Shown in pieces: positions 5,372 to 5,693 of a DNA stretch of 5,693 bases. Each line of letters starts with the position of its first letter. Position 1 is the stretch's first letter. The notes below the pieces were generated by a model, which searched no databases, was not told where the DNA came from, and saw only the letters and a program-made list of their open reading frames with translations. This DNA comes from Methylovulum sp. (GTDB lineage: Bacteria > Pseudomonadota > Gammaproteobacteria > Methylococcales > Methylomonadaceae): positions 1-5,693 of the forward strand of contig JACXTQ010000012.1 in NCBI GenBank assembly GCA_016919605.1. The letters are read 5' to 3'. Made by a program: the position numbers and the translations under genes.

Positions 5372-5693
5372 ATGACGCCATCCCTTTCTGAAACCACGAC
5401 TGACGCTACCCTTGTGTATTTGGGTTTGGGCAGTAATCTTGCCGACCCTATCGGGCAGATCAAAACCGCCCGCCACGCTATCGCCCAGATTCCTGGGGTT
5501 GAGGAATTGGCCTGCTCCAGCTTGTACCGAAGTTTGCCGATGGGGCCGCAAGACCAGCCTGATTACATTAATGCCGTGATGGCGATTGCTACCGAACTAT
5601 CGCCATCAGCGTTGTTGCAGCATTTGCAAGCCATTGAAAAAGCGCATGGCCGTGAACGAAAAGGTCAGCGCTGGGGAGCGCGGACATTGGATG
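5372..5693 (+). CDS. folK: FolK, 6-hydroxymethyl-7,8-dihydropterin pyrophosphokinase (3' end beyond window)
   Basis: The enzyme transfers pyrophosphate from ATP to 6-hydroxymethyl-7,8-dihydropterin, the step before dihydropteroate synthase in folate synthesis, in the cytoplasm. The visible 107 codons are about two thirds of a protein of roughly 160-170 aa. Hallmarks, with E. coli numbering 12 lower, are YLGLGSN (16-22), SSLYRS (49-54), GPQDQPDYINAV (58-69) with the pterin-binding Asn67, and HGRERKGQRWGARTLD (92-107). The window ends inside the signature RWGxRTLDLDI: Asp107 is the first magnesium-binding aspartate (E. coli Asp95) and the second lies outside. The usual Pro of RWGPRTLD is Ala103 here, a mild change. 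ATG 5372 is the first possible start because an in-frame TGA stands at 5366-5368; no good Shine-Dalgarno precedes it, which fits translation dependent on the pcnB transcript. The N-terminus is about 12 residues longer than that of E. coli FolK, Thr/Ser-rich and unconserved. Confidence 0.95.
   Translation, partial: MTPSLSETTTDATLVYLGLGSNLADPIGQIKTARHAIAQIPGVEELACSSLYRSLPMGPQDQPDYINAVMAIATELSPSALLQHLQAIEKAHGRERKGQRWGARTLD

Noticed and set aside
4986..5551. Overlapping minus-strand open frames opposite pcnB and folK (4986-5306, 5056-5343, 5270-5551)
   Set aside because: Mirror frames of two conserved genes, low-complexity Arg/Pro-rich products, and no independent start signals.
1..5693. Defence system, mobile element or CRISPR array
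   Set aside because: All but one gene are recognised housekeeping or RDD-family genes, frames are intact, and no terminal inverted repeats, spacer-repeat array or integrase-like protein is seen.

Overview
The window is an ordinary chromosomal stretch of a gammaproteobacterium. PrlC, UbiD, PcnB and FolK all read as close relatives of their Escherichia coli counterparts over their visible length. Base composition is moderate, with AT-rich intergenic DNA. No RNA gene, mobile element, CRISPR array or phage gene is visible. A methanotroph-type lineage (Methylococcales) is a possible source, but that is only an impression and the sequence does not prove it.

Layout: two divergent gene blocks face away from a ~200-bp AT-rich intergenic region (3699-3899). 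The leftward (minus) block reads, in transcription order, a 59-aa putative membrane protein of unknown function (3519-3698), an RDD-family membrane protein starting at TTG (3054-3518), oligopeptidase A prlC (953-2995) and ubiD (1-956, its 3' end lies beyond base 1). These genes are tightly packed: a stop codon abutting a start, a 57-bp gap, then an ATGA overlap. They could form one operon. The rightward (plus) block holds pcnB, poly(A) polymerase I (3900-5312), and the 5' part of folK (5372 to the window end). This is the same gene order as the E. coli pcnB-folK pair.

Functions: the plus block pairs an RNA-tailing enzyme, which sends RNA to decay, with a folate-biosynthesis kinase. The minus block combines late-stage peptide degradation (PrlC), the decarboxylation step of ubiquinone synthesis (UbiD) and two small membrane proteins of unknown role. 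No shared pathway is evident, so the grouping may reflect co-expression only.

The points worth a second look concern expression. pcnB has no Shine-Dalgarno at its first ATG, has mini-ORFs in its leader, and has a possible in-frame AUU start. A 20-bp-spaced direct repeat lies in the divergent region. A terminator-like hairpin points antisense to prlC, and an imperfect hairpin separates pcnB from folK. I found no new multi-gene system; the only gene of unrecognised family is the 59-aa membrane protein.
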